Positions 17,007-25,662 are shown, counted from the first letter of the stretch. The stretch: DNA of 63,368 nt from Candidatus Pacearchaeota archaeon (GCA_023228245.1 JALOBN010000010.1:1-63368); one strand, 5' to 3'. A program made the numbers and translations. Notes: generated from the sequence alone by a model not told the origin.

Positions 17007-18716
17007 TTAGGCGGCTTGCGTGGTGGTGATGCCGGCTGAAGACGACGTCACGGTAAAGACGATCTTCTCGGCGACTCCGGCAGGCTGGTACTCTATCCCG
17101 CAATTGAGATAGCCGAGCGCTACCTGCGCGTCCGGATTGTTGGTTGCATCACAGATAACGTTGAAGGCGATAATTCCGCCCTCGGTCACCTTCTCGTTGA
17201 GATAGGCGACGACGCGGCGTACCAGCTTAGCGCGAGTGGCGGCGTTGTTCGGTTCAAAGGTGACGTCACCGACTTCACTCTTGAGCGTGCGGGAGAGATC
17301 GTTGAACTGCTCGGAGTGGTTGACGAAGCGCCAAACGGTTGAAGCACTGCATGTCCGCCCGCCCCATATTCGCAACCCATTTTTCCTGATGATCGTATTG
17401 ATACCAGCCTCATTCAGAGTTTCCTCTTCCGTGCGGGTGAGTGAACGTTCAATGTCAACGCCGTACCCCAGAGGTTCGTTGCCCATGCTCTTATAGATAC
17501 CGCGATTGCTATCCTTTCTGGCGATAGCTCCAAGTGCCGGTCCTATATTGGACAACCAAACCGTGGCACCATTATCGGTGACTGTAATCCACTGATATAT
17601 GGTGGTGAGTCGCCTTCCCTCGAAATTTCCCCGGAAAGTCAGGGCTTCAGCGGCGGTTTTGCCGTAAGGCACCTCCGCATAGACCTCGAGGTCCTGCTGC
17701 GAATTGGCAAAGCTGAGCAACGCCTGCACGACCTCGATAATGTCGGTAGCGGGAACGGCCAGCGCGGGATTAGGGCAAGCGATCCGGAACAGGTTCGGGA
17801 CAGCGGCGAAAGCATAGAGGCCAGTTCCGGCGGCGGCACTACCGAGCCATTCGGTCTTTGTGGGCGTACCATCGACACCGGCGACGGTAGTCAGGGCCAC
17901 TGGCACGGACGTAACGGCTGGCTGGGTCAGATAGTTCGTTGCCACGGCATTGTAGCCCGTGGCGTCCAGGTCAAGCACTTCGATGTAATTGGAGTTGTCG
18001 CCGATGACCGACTCACAGAAGAACGTGACGCTATCGTTCATCGACAAACCTTCCCAACGCTCGACTTCGACCGATCCCTCGTAAACGATGATCTTGAATT
18101 CGAGCGAAGAGATAACGCCGTTGGCGGTCGTATAGCTATTGGTTAGACCCCCGGTCCAGTGCACAACACCGGCAGTGTGATCAACAGAGTCGAGTTCCTT
18201 GTATTCAGTATTGGTGCCGTTGTAGAACTTCAGGAATGACCCTTTTTCCAGTCCAGTTGTTGATTTGAGTGTTGCGCTGACTGCCGTAGTGACGGGGATA
18301 GTAACCGTCGGCGCCGTCACAAGCACGTTCTGGTCGAGCACTTCAACGGTCAGGCCGTTACCCCAGACGCCTTGGCTTTTCGCCGAGATCTTCAGCGTCG
18401 AAGCTGGTGATCCGGCTTTATCAACTACCGTTAGCGATGCTTTCGCGGCGGTCGAACCTTTGATGTTGACGATAGCCAACGGGGCCTCACCGCAAGCGGC
18501 AAAGAAGCCCTCCACGTCATAGTAGGACGTGATACCGGCGAGCGGACTGTCCCCGAACACGCGTTCGAACTCGGCCATGTTGCTGACCACGACGGCCTTG
18601 TTGATGACGCCCTTTTTGAATTCACCCATGATGCCGGTGACCGTTTGCGAGGAACCGCTGATGGGCGACAGCCCTTGTCCCTCGATGATATTGACGCCCT
18701 TGTATAAGGTGGTCAT
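17007..18716 (-). CDS. Contractile tail sheath protein
   Basis: The 569-residue product has the sheath-family layout: a short N-terminal extension, then GIMGEFKKGVINKAVVVSN (residues about 28-46), which matches the conserved strand-turn-helix where protruding domains start. The middle region contains a large surface domain. The last 130 residues carry the conserved core (NEAGINTIIRKNGLRIWGGRT, then a segment with FVNHSEQFNDLSRTLKS). The C-terminal strand interlocks neighbouring subunits. It is the clearest proof that this is a myovirus-type phage. Confidence 0.95.
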   Translation of the reverse strand: MTTLYKGVNIIEGQGLSPISGSSQTVTGIMGEFKKGVINKAVVVSNMAEFERVFGDSPLAGITSYYDVEGFFAACGEAPLAIVNIKGSTAAKASLTVVDKAGSPASTLKISAKSQGVWGNGLTVEVLDQNVLVTAPTVTIPVTTAVSATLKSTTGLEKGSFLKFYNGTNTEYKELDSVDHTAGVVHWTGGLTNSYTTANGVISSLEFKIIVYEGSVEVERWEGLSMNDSVTFFCESVIGDNSNYIEVLDLDATGYNAVATNYLTQPAVTSVPVALTTVAGVDGTPTKTEWLGSAAAGTGLYAFAAVPNLFRIACPNPALAVPATDIIEVVQALLSFANSQQDLEVYAEVPYGKTAAEALTFRGNFEGRRLTTIYQWITVTDNGATVWLSNIGPALGAIARKDSNRGIYKSMGNEPLGYGVDIERSLTRTEEETLNEAGINTIIRKNGLRIWGGRTCSASTVWRFVNHSEQFNDLSRTLKSEVGDVTFEPNNAATRAKLVRRVVAYLNEKVTEGGIIAFNVICDATNNPDAQVALGYLNCGIEYQPAGVAEKIVFTVTSSSAGITTTQAA

Positions 18717-18725
18717 GCTTTGCTC

Positions 18726-18956
18726 CTATTCTGAAACTGTTGGAATTTCGGTTTTGGATTTGCCCTTGGGCGCGGCTGGCGGTGCGACGGCTTCTCCGGC
18801 GACAGCAACCTCGTCGATTGTCACAGCGCCGAGTCTCTCCAGACGCTTGAGATCTTCGGAGGCCTCCGAGATGAGCACCGAATCGCCATGCTGCAACGTT
18901 TCCCCGCCGTCAATTTGTATCCACGTCGAGAGCCTGTTTGTGATTTTGTAAGCCAT
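18726..18956 (-). CDS. Small sheath-adjacent protein (DUF2635-like), 76 aa
   Basis: A 76-residue protein lies 9 bases before the sheath gene. It has a single small beta domain (residues 1-50) ending in GAVTIDEV, then a Pro/Lys-rich tail. Mu-type phages carry a similar small DUF2635 gene just before the sheath; I assign that likeness on position, size and the beta pattern only. The function of that family is not known to me. Its place between tail terminator and sheath suggests a neck or tail assembly role. Confidence 0.6.
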   Translation of the reverse strand: MAYKITNRLSTWIQIDGGETLQHGDSVLISEASEDLKRLERLGAVTIDEVAVAGEAVAPPAAPKGKSKTEIPTVSE

Positions 18957-18960
18957 ATCG

Positions 18961-19527
18961 TTATTCCTCTTCGGGAACGGTTAGTATTTCGTCGTTGATA
19001 TCGAAAATGGTGTGAAGTACCAGGTATTCTGTTTCAGCCGCGCGCGCGTCCGCGAGCCAGAGCGGTACCGAGAAGCGGTAGACCTTGGCGAATCCGTCAG
19101 CGGTTAGATCATCCTGATTGTCGCCGGGTTCAAGGCGCGGGTAATAGGTTTCTGCCGCTGGAGTCGTGATAGGTTTCCCTGATTCAAGCAGACGTTGGAT
19201 TTCTTCTCCCATCTGCCAGTCGATGAAATGCGCCAACGCAAACGTGTGGATATAGACGGTCAACCGGAATGGGAGTGGCGGATATTCCAGCGTCGCGGTG
19301 TTGTCGAGATTCGCCGTGACGTTGAACAACTTGCCCGATGTCCGGTTCTCCGGATCGGGCGACAGTATCAGAGAGACCGCAGCGGTCGGCTTGCCTTCCG
19401 TAGCGAGTTTGACAATGCGATCATCCGGGAAGCCGGGGAATATCTTATCCGCCGTCAATCCAGTAACGGAAGCGGCCAGGTGCGTTTGCAACCCGGCGAA
19501 AAAGTCTTCTGTGCGTGATGTCGTCAT
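18961..19527 (-). CDS. Tail terminator-like / neck protein, 188 aa
   Basis: The product begins with a helix (TEDFFAGLQTHLAASVTG), followed by a beta sheet with PLPFRLTVYIHTFA, a pattern typical of tail terminator and minor tail proteins of Mu- and P2-like phages. It lies after the HK97 gp10-like gene and before the sheath gene, exactly where the terminator gene is normally found. It overlaps the preceding gene by 4 bases (ATGA). The terminator caps the tail tube and sheath and connects them to the head. I infer the role from gene order and fold pattern. Confidence 0.65.
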   Translation of the reverse strand: MTTSRTEDFFAGLQTHLAASVTGLTADKIFPGFPDDRIVKLATEGKPTAAVSLILSPDPENRTSGKLFNVTANLDNTATLEYPPLPFRLTVYIHTFALAHFIDWQMGEEIQRLLESGKPITTPAAETYYPRLEPGDNQDDLTADGFAKVYRFSVPLWLADARAAETEYLVLHTIFDINDEILTVPEEE

Positions 19528-20018
19528 TTAGTACAGTCGAATATCGTTTGCTTGAGGGCTTCGATCCATTGTTGCCGTAGGAACGGCTCGATGTGTTGGA
19601 GCGTCGGTCGCAGAAACGACCGCGCGGGAATGTGCAGGAGATAAGTCTTGCCGGTTTTGGAGGTCACCATACCGTAGAACCCGTATTCGTGAACGCGGGC
19701 GATGTTGACCAATGGCGTCTTGCCGCTCTTTCTTTGAGCGGTCTTGAGTACGCCGACGAAAACGGAAGTGGAAGTCACACCCTGATGCGTGATTGAGTTT
19801 ATCAGGTCGCCCTTGTCAATCAACATCATGCTGCTATGCTTGCGCGCAATCGTCGCCGGTTTTAATGGCGGCCAACTCGGAGGTTGACTGCGGATGTATT
19901 TCTTGACAGCATCGGCGGCGATGATGCCTGCCTTGCGCGTCTCTTTCTCGGCTGCCTGGCGAAAGGTCGTGCTGAATTGTGTCAGCGCGTTTGTCGCCTT
20001 ATTCCAGTCGCCGGTCAG
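19524..20018 (-). CDS. HK97 gp10-like / virion morphogenesis protein, start uncertain
   Basis: The C-terminal 101 residues (from an internal ATG at 19829) end in a clear gp10-type block: VHEYGFYG, then IPARSFLRPTL, conserved in phage virion morphogenesis and neck proteins. The same frame stays open 63 more codons upstream with protein-like sequence (helices such as FRQAAEKETRKAG and VKKYIRSQPPSWPPL), so the real gene is longer. No ATG, GTG or TTG opens that extension. The stop of the upstream gene reads TAATGG, and its ATG falls in the wrong frame by one base. I therefore use a CTG at 20016-20018 as a nominal start. A one-base deletion in the sequence is equally possible. Confidence 0.65.
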   Translation of the reverse strand: MTGDWNKATNALTQFSTTFRQAAEKETRKAGIIAADAVKKYIRSQPPSWPPLKPATIARKHSSMMLIDKGDLINSITHQGVTSTSVFVGVLKTAQRKSGKTPLVNIARVHEYGFYGMVTSKTGKTYLLHIPARSFLRPTLQHIEPFLRQQWIEALKQTIFDCTK

Positions 20019-20022
20019 TCCA

Positions 20023-20445
20023 TTAACGATTCCTCTGCCCTCCTACCTTGCGCGTGACGCCGACTTCGAGCGTCAGGAATACATTAGCTGATTGTTGCGC
20101 CGGTGCGGTCTTGGTCACATAGAACGGCGCTGCGTCACCGGCGATGAAGAATCGTCCGGCGCTATTCACGACCGCGCTCATTTGAGTACATTCCTCGACA
20201 AGCAGGGTCAGTATGGCGACGGCATCCTCTTCTAACCCCAGCCGTTTGCGAGTCGCTTCACTCGGGGAGTATTCAATCAGCGCGTGCAGGCTGATCGAAG
20301 TCGGGTAAGCGGTCTCGACGGCGATGACTTCTTTAGTCAGCGTGTTAGTGTTGCCGGCGACTTCAACGAACGGTTGGTAGGTAACCAGCGTGCCGGTACG
20401 TTTAAGGAGTGCAGCTTGTTGTGCCGCAAGGCGGGCGGTGGCCAT
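20023..20445 (-). CDS. Head-tail connector/neck protein, 140 aa
   Basis: The 140-residue protein lies in the neck cluster between the connector and gp10-like genes, where head-closure proteins are encoded. The first 16 residues are an Ala-rich helix, followed by strands VTYQPFVEV and ALIEYSPSEA. The C-terminal half is beta-rich and ends with Arg/Gln-rich residues. It overlaps the upstream gene by one base (TAATG). This is like head-completion or stopper proteins of siphovirus and myovirus necks. I infer the role from order and size; no specific motif proves it. Confidence 0.6.
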   Translation of the reverse strand: MATARLAAQQAALLKRTGTLVTYQPFVEVAGNTNTLTKEVIAVETAYPTSISLHALIEYSPSEATRKRLGLEEDAVAILTLLVEECTQMSAVVNSAGRFFIAGDAAPFYVTKTAPAQQSANVFLTLEVGVTRKVGGQRNR

Positions 20446-20816
20446 TAGGGTTTTGTCCGCTCTTCTAATCGGGTCAGCCGGTTAGAGTTGTAGTCGATAC
20501 GTAGACTAACGTCTTTGTTGATCGTTTCGATCTTGACGTTGGTCTCTTTGATTAGTTCCTCTATCTTGTCGAAACGCATCCTGAAATCGACACTGGTGGT
20601 ATCAGACATTCGTTGACCGGCAGTGAACGCGAGAGTGGCTACCGCAACCAGGACGGCGATCCATTTAACAGTACCGTTGCCCTTAAGACTATCTACCGAT
20701 TTCTTCATCGACTCGATTTCAGTCTCAATCTTGCCCTGCCACTTACCCTGTGCCTCTAAATACTCGGTGGTCAGTGGGCAATCCCTTGTAGAATCGACAC
20801 ACTTGTTGTCTGTCAT
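20445..20816 (-). CDS. Membrane-anchored coiled-coil protein inside the neck gene cluster, 123 aa
   Basis: The sequence has a cytoplasmic-type charged helix (residues 20-48), one membrane segment (about 50-68: WIAVLVAVATLAFTAG), then a long charged helix with heptad character (residues 75-123) containing two conserved-looking KxETINK-type turns. This resembles XhlA/holin-associated or superinfection-type coiled-coil proteins more than a virion neck protein. It is nevertheless tightly embedded in the head-tail joining cluster, overlapping its downstream neighbour by one base. It may be an envelope-associated assembly or lysis factor, or an inserted accessory gene. I do not recognise the family. 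Confidence 0.65.
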   Translation of the reverse strand: MTDNKCVDSTRDCPLTTEYLEAQGKWQGKIETEIESMKKSVDSLKGNGTVKWIAVLVAVATLAFTAGQRMSDTTSVDFRMRFDKIEELIKETNVKIETINKDVSLRIDYNSNRLTRLEERTKP

Positions 20817-20829
20817 GCAAACGTCCTCA

Positions 20830-21483
20830 TTAAACTGATGCTATACCAAGGCGACGATAGCCCATGAGGATACCGTCGATTTCCGGATCGTTGAAGTGAC
20901 CACTGGCGGCCGCTTCCGAGAGTGTGTAGGAATATCCCTTCAGGCTTTCCTGGATAATTCGGCCAGCGCCGATTGTACCGACACGATCAACGGTCTTCGG
21001 CAGGTACTTGGCGACGATCAATACCGCCGCCCGCTTAATCATCCGTGGGGCCGAGTAGGTCTCTGGCGTCGTACCCATTGCAAAGACAAAGCCGAATGAG
21101 CCGGTGACCTTGTAGTTGCGATCACCCTTTGACCAGTAGGCGTCAAAGCGTTTCAGCTTCGGATTTCGGAGAGCGACCTCGGTGAGTAGATCGCTCTCTT
21201 GGGCGTAGGCGGTGGACGGGATTTCTGTTAGGACTTCAACACTGGTCGAATTGTCAACTTCGCTTACCGTCGTTATTGCAATCGGTGGATGCGGCAGCAG
21301 GAGGATATCTCTATCTCTCCCGCTGGCATAAACGGACGTGTCAACCTTACGGAATAATCGGCCGGTGATCTTTTCGATGACGTCTTCGGCGTCGAGGATC
21401 AACGCTTCCGCGCGCGCACGGTTGTACGTCGCGGCGTCAATCCCTTCGGTCTCAAGGTCATCGAAAGTAATGATGTTGCCCAT
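20830..21483 (-). CDS. Head-tail connector protein (gp6-like adaptor)
   Basis: The 217-residue product is helix-rich at its start (AATYNRARAEALILDAEDVIEKITGRLF), the signature of HK97 gp6 / SPP1 gp15-type adaptors, which bind below the portal. A strand region with LLLPHPPIAITTVSEV follows, then a long C-terminal helical part. This pattern, with ITGR followed by a beta hairpin, is typical of the family. It lies two genes after the capsid gene, in the normal order for connectors. A length of 217 is somewhat long because of an inserted beta loop. Confidence 0.85.
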   Translation of the reverse strand: MGNIITFDDLETEGIDAATYNRARAEALILDAEDVIEKITGRLFRKVDTSVYASGRDRDILLLPHPPIAITTVSEVDNSTSVEVLTEIPSTAYAQESDLLTEVALRNPKLKRFDAYWSKGDRNYKVTGSFGFVFAMGTTPETYSAPRMIKRAAVLIVAKYLPKTVDRVGTIGAGRIIQESLKGYSYTLSEAAASGHFNDPEIDGILMGYRRLGIASV

Positions 21484-21486
21484 AAT

Positions 21487-22023
21487 CTATGCGTTCTGGA
21501 CAGTGGCCGGATGCTGAAGGTTGCGGACGGTGTGGTCATAGACAAAGGTCATAGTATCGACGTCACCGGTTCTGTTGATGGTCATATCGAGTGTACGCAA
21601 ATAGACCGTGCCCACAGCGAGGGTCGCCTCTATCTGAGCATTGGTTGGGGCAACTACGGCAGCGGTCAGTGCGACGGTGCCCGTATAAATGCCCTGCCGG
21701 ATAACGTTGTCGGCGATGCTACGATAGTAGTAGATCGCGTAGATGATGGACTGACCGTTTGCGAGAATCGCGTTGCCGGTAGTTCCTGATCCGAGATTGA
21801 TATCAGCGGCGGCGGCAATCTGCGAAGCCACTCCATCGACGAGGATAATCCCTGCCGGACTGCCGGTTCCCATCGCATGAAGATTGACATGGTAATGGAA
21901 GGCTCCGGTGCCGGTTGCCTGAACGCACGCGGTTGTCGCGGTGCCATACACCATACCCTGCACAACGCGCGTATTGAAGAATTGGTCATGGGATAACCCC
22001 TGACCATAAACGGACTCTTTCAT
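21487..22023 (-). CDS. Putative capsid-associated protein, 178 aa
   Basis: This Ala/Thr/Gly-rich protein follows the HhH protein after the capsid gene, where decoration and head-fibre genes are often found. It is beta-stranded and nearly free of Lys, with TATTACVQATGTGAF and ADINLGSGTTGNAIL segments. The ATG at 22021-22023 follows CAAGGAGTTCACT, an excellent ribosome site. It has no signal peptide. A decoration-protein role is plausible but rests only on position. Confidence 0.6.
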   Translation of the reverse strand: MKESVYGQGLSHDQFFNTRVVQGMVYGTATTACVQATGTGAFHYHVNLHAMGTGSPAGIILVDGVASQIAAAADINLGSGTTGNAILANGQSIIYAIYYYRSIADNVIRQGIYTGTVALTAAVVAPTNAQIEATLAVGTVYLRTLDMTINRTGDVDTMTFVYDHTVRNLQHPATVQNA

Positions 22024-22082
22024 AGTGAACTCCTTGTGGATTGTTAATCTGATTTGAAGCGAACGTGCAAATCTGCCGATAC

Positions 22083-22463
22083 TTATTCGGCCAGATAGCC
22101 CTCACAGGCAGCGACGATCTTGTCGGCGGTTGCCTGGCCGATGCCGGTTATTTCCGTCAACTTGTCACTTGCTAAAATGACTTCGTTAACGGTGGTATAG
22201 CCAGCGTCACGCAGAAGCCCCAACACCTTCGGCTCCAGTGTTTCGACCAGAGCGATATCGTCGGTTGCGGACGGTTTTGGTGGGGCGTTGTCGCCCACCG
22301 GATCGCGGACGATGCAAGGTTCGGATTTGAAAGCCGCTTCACCCTTGAGTTTAAGATAAAGCGGATCGTCTGCGGCCAGTTCGGTAGTCCATCCCTTCAC
22401 ACAACGGAAGCCACTGGAGCTGAAAGAGCTGGCCGTGCAGGTTAGTCTAAATCCATTTGCCAT
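22083..22463 (-). CDS. Capsid-adjacent protein with C-terminal helix-hairpin-helix, 126 aa
   Basis: The N-terminal 50 residues contain two Cys residues and a Trp; a Pro-rich linker follows (residues 55-65). The C-terminal 55 residues form a HhH-type domain: VLGLLRDAGYTTVNEVI, then ITGIGQATADKIVAACEGYL with the G-I-G-x-A-x-x-I hairpin, like the C-terminal domain of RNA polymerase alpha or NAD ligase-type HhH. Such domains bind the DNA backbone without sequence specificity. A capsid-associated protein with this domain may contact packaged DNA or host polymerase. It lies directly after the major capsid gene. Confidence 0.75.
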   Translation of the reverse strand: MANGFRLTCTASSFSSSGFRCVKGWTTELAADDPLYLKLKGEAAFKSEPCIVRDPVGDNAPPKPSATDDIALVETLEPKVLGLLRDAGYTTVNEVILASDKLTEITGIGQATADKIVAACEGYLAE

Positions 22464-22470
22464 CGTTCAC

Positions 22471-23733
22471 CTACCACGTGGCCGGCGGCGTCACGGCAAC
22501 GCGCTTTTCGAAGACAAAGGTTTGCGGCAAGGGCACGCAGACTTCACCGTACCAGTAAGTGGTGATTTCGAAGCGGTCGAAATCCTTGTTGTAGGTACGG
22601 GAAGAACGCATGGTCCGCCACGTGATCTGGTTAATGGCCTTCGGATTGCCGAGGATGATTGAGGTTTCGTCGGCATAGGTGATCGTGTAGTCGGTGTTGG
22701 TCGCGCTGATAACCTGCTGGCCAAGCGAAGTCGTCGTGGTGATCGTGTTGGTTGCACCACCCCAGACTGCCGGAAGGGTTTCGGAAAGTCCGGTCAGATT
22801 ACAGGTGACCTTGACCATACGTCCCGCGATGGTTGTCGCACAGAGCGTAGTCAGAGTAACCAGGCAGGTTGTCGCGGTCGCGGCTGATACTGAAGTCGGT
22901 GCGATCGCAGTTGGCCCACCGGTTGCCGATACATACGGGGTGAGGATTTGCGGACTGCCATCAGGGGGAACTCTCATTTGAGTCTGAATGACCTGATCGC
23001 CGAGTCCCGACCGCATACCAGCTGTCGTGCCTGAAATATTCGTCAACGACTTGCGCCAGAGGATGTCCACCATGTCGTTGTAAATCCATGCCAACCCCGG
23101 ATCGTTGCGGTACTTCTCCGGCATTTTTGTGCGCATGTACGACCAGATGCCCTGGCCCCAAGCCTTACCGGCAGCATCATCGACATTCGCGCCGGCGTTG
23201 AGTACCTTGAGCACGCCGTCGGTCATCCGCAACATGCGATTGAGACGAGTTGCGGAACTGAGAGTCGTGTCGCTATTCATGAGGATGTTAGCCCGGTCAT
23301 TGCCCAGAGCAATGCCGAACTCGCGGGTCATCTGGGCTTCGAAGTCACCCATGCCAGCGTCGGCGGCGTCTTCGATTTCTTCGTAGGTCACATACCACTC
23401 TGATTTATATTTCTTCAGAGCGTAAGGAGCGTTGGCGGTCGGAGGCCGAGTAGTGACGGGTGTACCGTCGTTCTGACCCACGCCTTCGGTCACCGGCTCG
23501 CTGAAATCGATAACCGGGAAGGTGCCTACACGACTACCCACGGTGCGATTCGTTACCGCACGGGTAATTTCGGACTGATCGCGGGCGGTTGAGAGCAACT
23601 CCTGCGTTAACGAAAAGGGCAGAATGCCTCCAAAGTCTTCGGTAGAGGTGTTAATGACCCCGCCTTCAGCCTTGGTGACGATGTTATTCTTGCTCGCCCA
23701 CTGCTCAAACAGTTGTTTGGTTTTATCGGACAT
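22471..23733 (-). CDS. Major capsid protein, HK97 fold
   Basis: The protein shows the HK97 major-capsid layout. It has a charged N-arm (first 25 residues), TLRN-like start SLTQELLSTARDQSEITRAV, then an E-loop region (PVIDFSEPVTEG). The spine-helix region follows (EIEDAADAGMGDFEAQMTREFGIALGNDRANIL), with P-loop and beta-tongue afterwards. The C-terminus contains a variable insert near residues 270-360 with Thr-rich repeats, probably an exposed insertion domain. It follows the protease-scaffold gene, as expected. Confidence 0.93.
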   Translation of the reverse strand: MSDKTKQLFEQWASKNNIVTKAEGGVINTSTEDFGGILPFSLTQELLSTARDQSEITRAVTNRTVGSRVGTFPVIDFSEPVTEGVGQNDGTPVTTRPPTANAPYALKKYKSEWYVTYEEIEDAADAGMGDFEAQMTREFGIALGNDRANILMNSDTTLSSATRLNRMLRMTDGVLKVLNAGANVDDAAGKAWGQGIWSYMRTKMPEKYRNDPGLAWIYNDMVDILWRKSLTNISGTTAGMRSGLGDQVIQTQMRVPPDGSPQILTPYVSATGGPTAIAPTSVSAATATTCLVTLTTLCATTIAGRMVKVTCNLTGLSETLPAVWGGATNTITTTTSLGQQVISATNTDYTITYADETSIILGNPKAINQITWRTMRSSRTYNKDFDRFEITTYWYGEVCVPLPQTFVFEKRVAVTPPATW

Positions 23734-23801
23734 ATTGTCCTCTCCTGATTAAGATGTCGATTGAATTGTGGCGCAATGCGCCGAGTGATAATGAAAGTGA
23801 G

Positions 23802-25013
23802 TTACTTCGTCGAGAAGCCGAAGGCGGTTCCGCTGGTCTTTTCTTTTTGGGCTTGGGCGGCCTTCTCCGTTTTTTCCTTCTCCGCAATATCCGCGGCTGA
23901 AGGCTGATTTTCCAGGGCGTTCGAACCCCAGACGCGCTTTTTGACATCGGTCATCATGGTGGTGAGTCTGTCGATGTCTTCGGATACTGACTTGCCAAAC
24001 TCGGTTTCTTCGAGCTTGGTCTCAGCCGACTTCTTGACCTCGTTGAACTGGGTAGTCAGCTCGGTCTTGAGATCGCCGATTGACTTGAGTATTGGTGCCA
24101 GCGCCGCATCGAGCATTTTCTGGACGTCTTCAGGTTTCATTTCCTGTTCTCCTTCTGCGGCTGGGTCGCCGCTCGTTTTATCAATTTTGGATTTATCTGC
24201 TGATTTGGTTGCGGGATTGAATAGCTCGACGAAGGCGTCGCGGCACTGGTCGAATGACTCAACGATATTGGCGGCCTTTTCCGCCTGGCTGGTTGTTTCA
24301 TCGTAGATGATTGACCATAGCGAGTTTTCGAGAGCGTTCATCATCTCCGGGGATTCATCGTAGAACCGTTGGAGTGAATAGGTAGAGTCGAAATCGGCGG
24401 AGTCTTTGGCAATGGGGTGTTTTGCGAAGAATTCTTTAATCGCCTTGCCAAATGACCAGGACTTCCCCGCCGGGATCGGTTCACGTTCGGCGAACGCGCC
24501 CATTGACACGCCGGTATAGGTGCCGTCGAGAATGCCTTTCCAGACTTCATCGCTGACGATCTGGAACTTGACGAGCCACGCTCCAGCGACTGACTTGGCA
24601 AAGCCCAGTGCCTTACCGAGTGACCCGTCAACGTCAACGCATGACTGTGCGATCTTGGCAATATCCTCGAACACCTCATGCGAGTCGCCCGCGCCGGTGC
24701 CCTTCTGCCGCTTGTCACTCAGGACCATGCCGAAATTGTCGCACGCCTTTTCGACCTCCTCTTTGGTGACGACATCACCTTCACGGTCGGCGTCATCCGG
24801 GATCAGGACGTAAGCATAGACCTGCTTTTTCATTTCGTCTTTGCCGAGGAAGGTGACGGACTTGGTTAGACGGTTTGCCTCGCGCAACCCAGCTATTGCC
24901 GCCTCCGCCGACTTAATCAGCGCGATAACCGCGCCCGGGACCATCGGCGTGCCACAAATCGACACCTCGACGGGCGTAATGTTCTTGAGATAATTCTTGC
25001 GATCAAGACTCAT
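23802..25013 (-). CDS. Prohead protease (XkdF-like) fused to scaffold domain, 403 aa
   Basis: Residues about 60-180 match the XkdF-like phage serine protease family: YAYVLIPDDADREGDVVTKEEVE, a His at 112 (GDSHE), and GVSMGAFAE at 168-176, in which the Ser would be nucleophilic. The family cleaves capsid and scaffold during head maturation. Residues about 280-350 are long charged helices with KSIGDLKTELTTQFNEVKKS, a scaffold-like coiled coil. The order protease, scaffold, capsid is standard, with the first two fused here. It ends 68 bases before the capsid start. Confidence 0.85.
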   Translation of the reverse strand: MSLDRKNYLKNITPVEVSICGTPMVPGAVIALIKSAEAAIAGLREANRLTKSVTFLGKDEMKKQVYAYVLIPDDADREGDVVTKEEVEKACDNFGMVLSDKRQKGTGAGDSHEVFEDIAKIAQSCVDVDGSLGKALGFAKSVAGAWLVKFQIVSDEVWKGILDGTYTGVSMGAFAEREPIPAGKSWSFGKAIKEFFAKHPIAKDSADFDSTYSLQRFYDESPEMMNALENSLWSIIYDETTSQAEKAANIVESFDQCRDAFVELFNPATKSADKSKIDKTSGDPAAEGEQEMKPEDVQKMLDAALAPILKSIGDLKTELTTQFNEVKKSAETKLEETEFGKSVSEDIDRLTTMMTDVKKRVWGSNALENQPSAADIAEKEKTEKAAQAQKEKTSGTAFGFSTK

Positions 25014-25035
25014 GGTTTATCCTTTGTTGGGATTA

Positions 25036-25662
25036 CTAATCTGCTTTGAACAGCATGGCGACGGTGACGCCCTTGAGTGTGCCGGCTACGTAGTCGATAC
25101 CGATGGTCACAGTCTTGGCGGCTTCGATTGCCAAGTTAGCGGCAGGTACATCATGCACCCAACCGTAGACGGCGGCCAGTGGGTTGCAGCGCACATTCCA
25201 GATTGAATCGGTTGCGAATGCCAGCGCCGACGCCCGCGACGATGCACCCTTGAGGATATGAACATAGGCGTCGCCGGTCGCGCCGACATTCTCCGCTATC
25301 ACCGTGACTTTGAGAATCTTTCCGGCAACGGCGGTATAGAACAACGCGTGATTTTCATCCTCGTTAACATCAACGCTGATTGTGCCAGTGACTTTCGAAA
25401 CCCAGAGTTCCGGCAGTTTGGTCGCATAATCAGCGGTGACGTGATTCAGCGATTTATAGAACAGTCCGCCGACATAGATATCGTACCAGCCGGTCGGCAG
25501 CGAGGCGATGTTGACGACGCCATACTGGTCGGCATTGCCAGACCAGACGATGGGCGTTGTGGTGCCGGCGGCGTAAACCACTATCGTTGCGTTTGGATAG
25601 AGCCTTAACAGGTCGCTGTCGCTTTCACAGCGCAGTATCAGGTCTTGGTAGTCTTGGGACAT
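25036..25662 (-). CDS. Putative virion protein, 208 aa
   Basis: This protein starts with MSQDYQDLILRCESDSDLL and has a carboxypeptidase-regulatory-like or SpaA-like beta domain in its first 75 residues (NATIVVYAAGTTTPIVWSG, then GVVNIASLPTGWYDIYVGG), common in phage head-fibre and surface proteins. The second half is Ala/Val-rich and probably beta as well. Its gene overlaps the methyltransferase gene by 25 bases, so it is translated from the same message. It may be displayed on the capsid. I do not assign a family. Confidence 0.6.
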   Translation of the reverse strand: MSQDYQDLILRCESDSDLLRLYPNATIVVYAAGTTTPIVWSGNADQYGVVNIASLPTGWYDIYVGGLFYKSLNHVTADYATKLPELWVSKVTGTISVDVNEDENHALFYTAVAGKILKVTVIAENVGATGDAYVHILKGASSRASALAFATDSIWNVRCNPLAAVYGWVHDVPAANLAIEAAKTVTIGIDYVAGTLKGVTVAMLFKAD

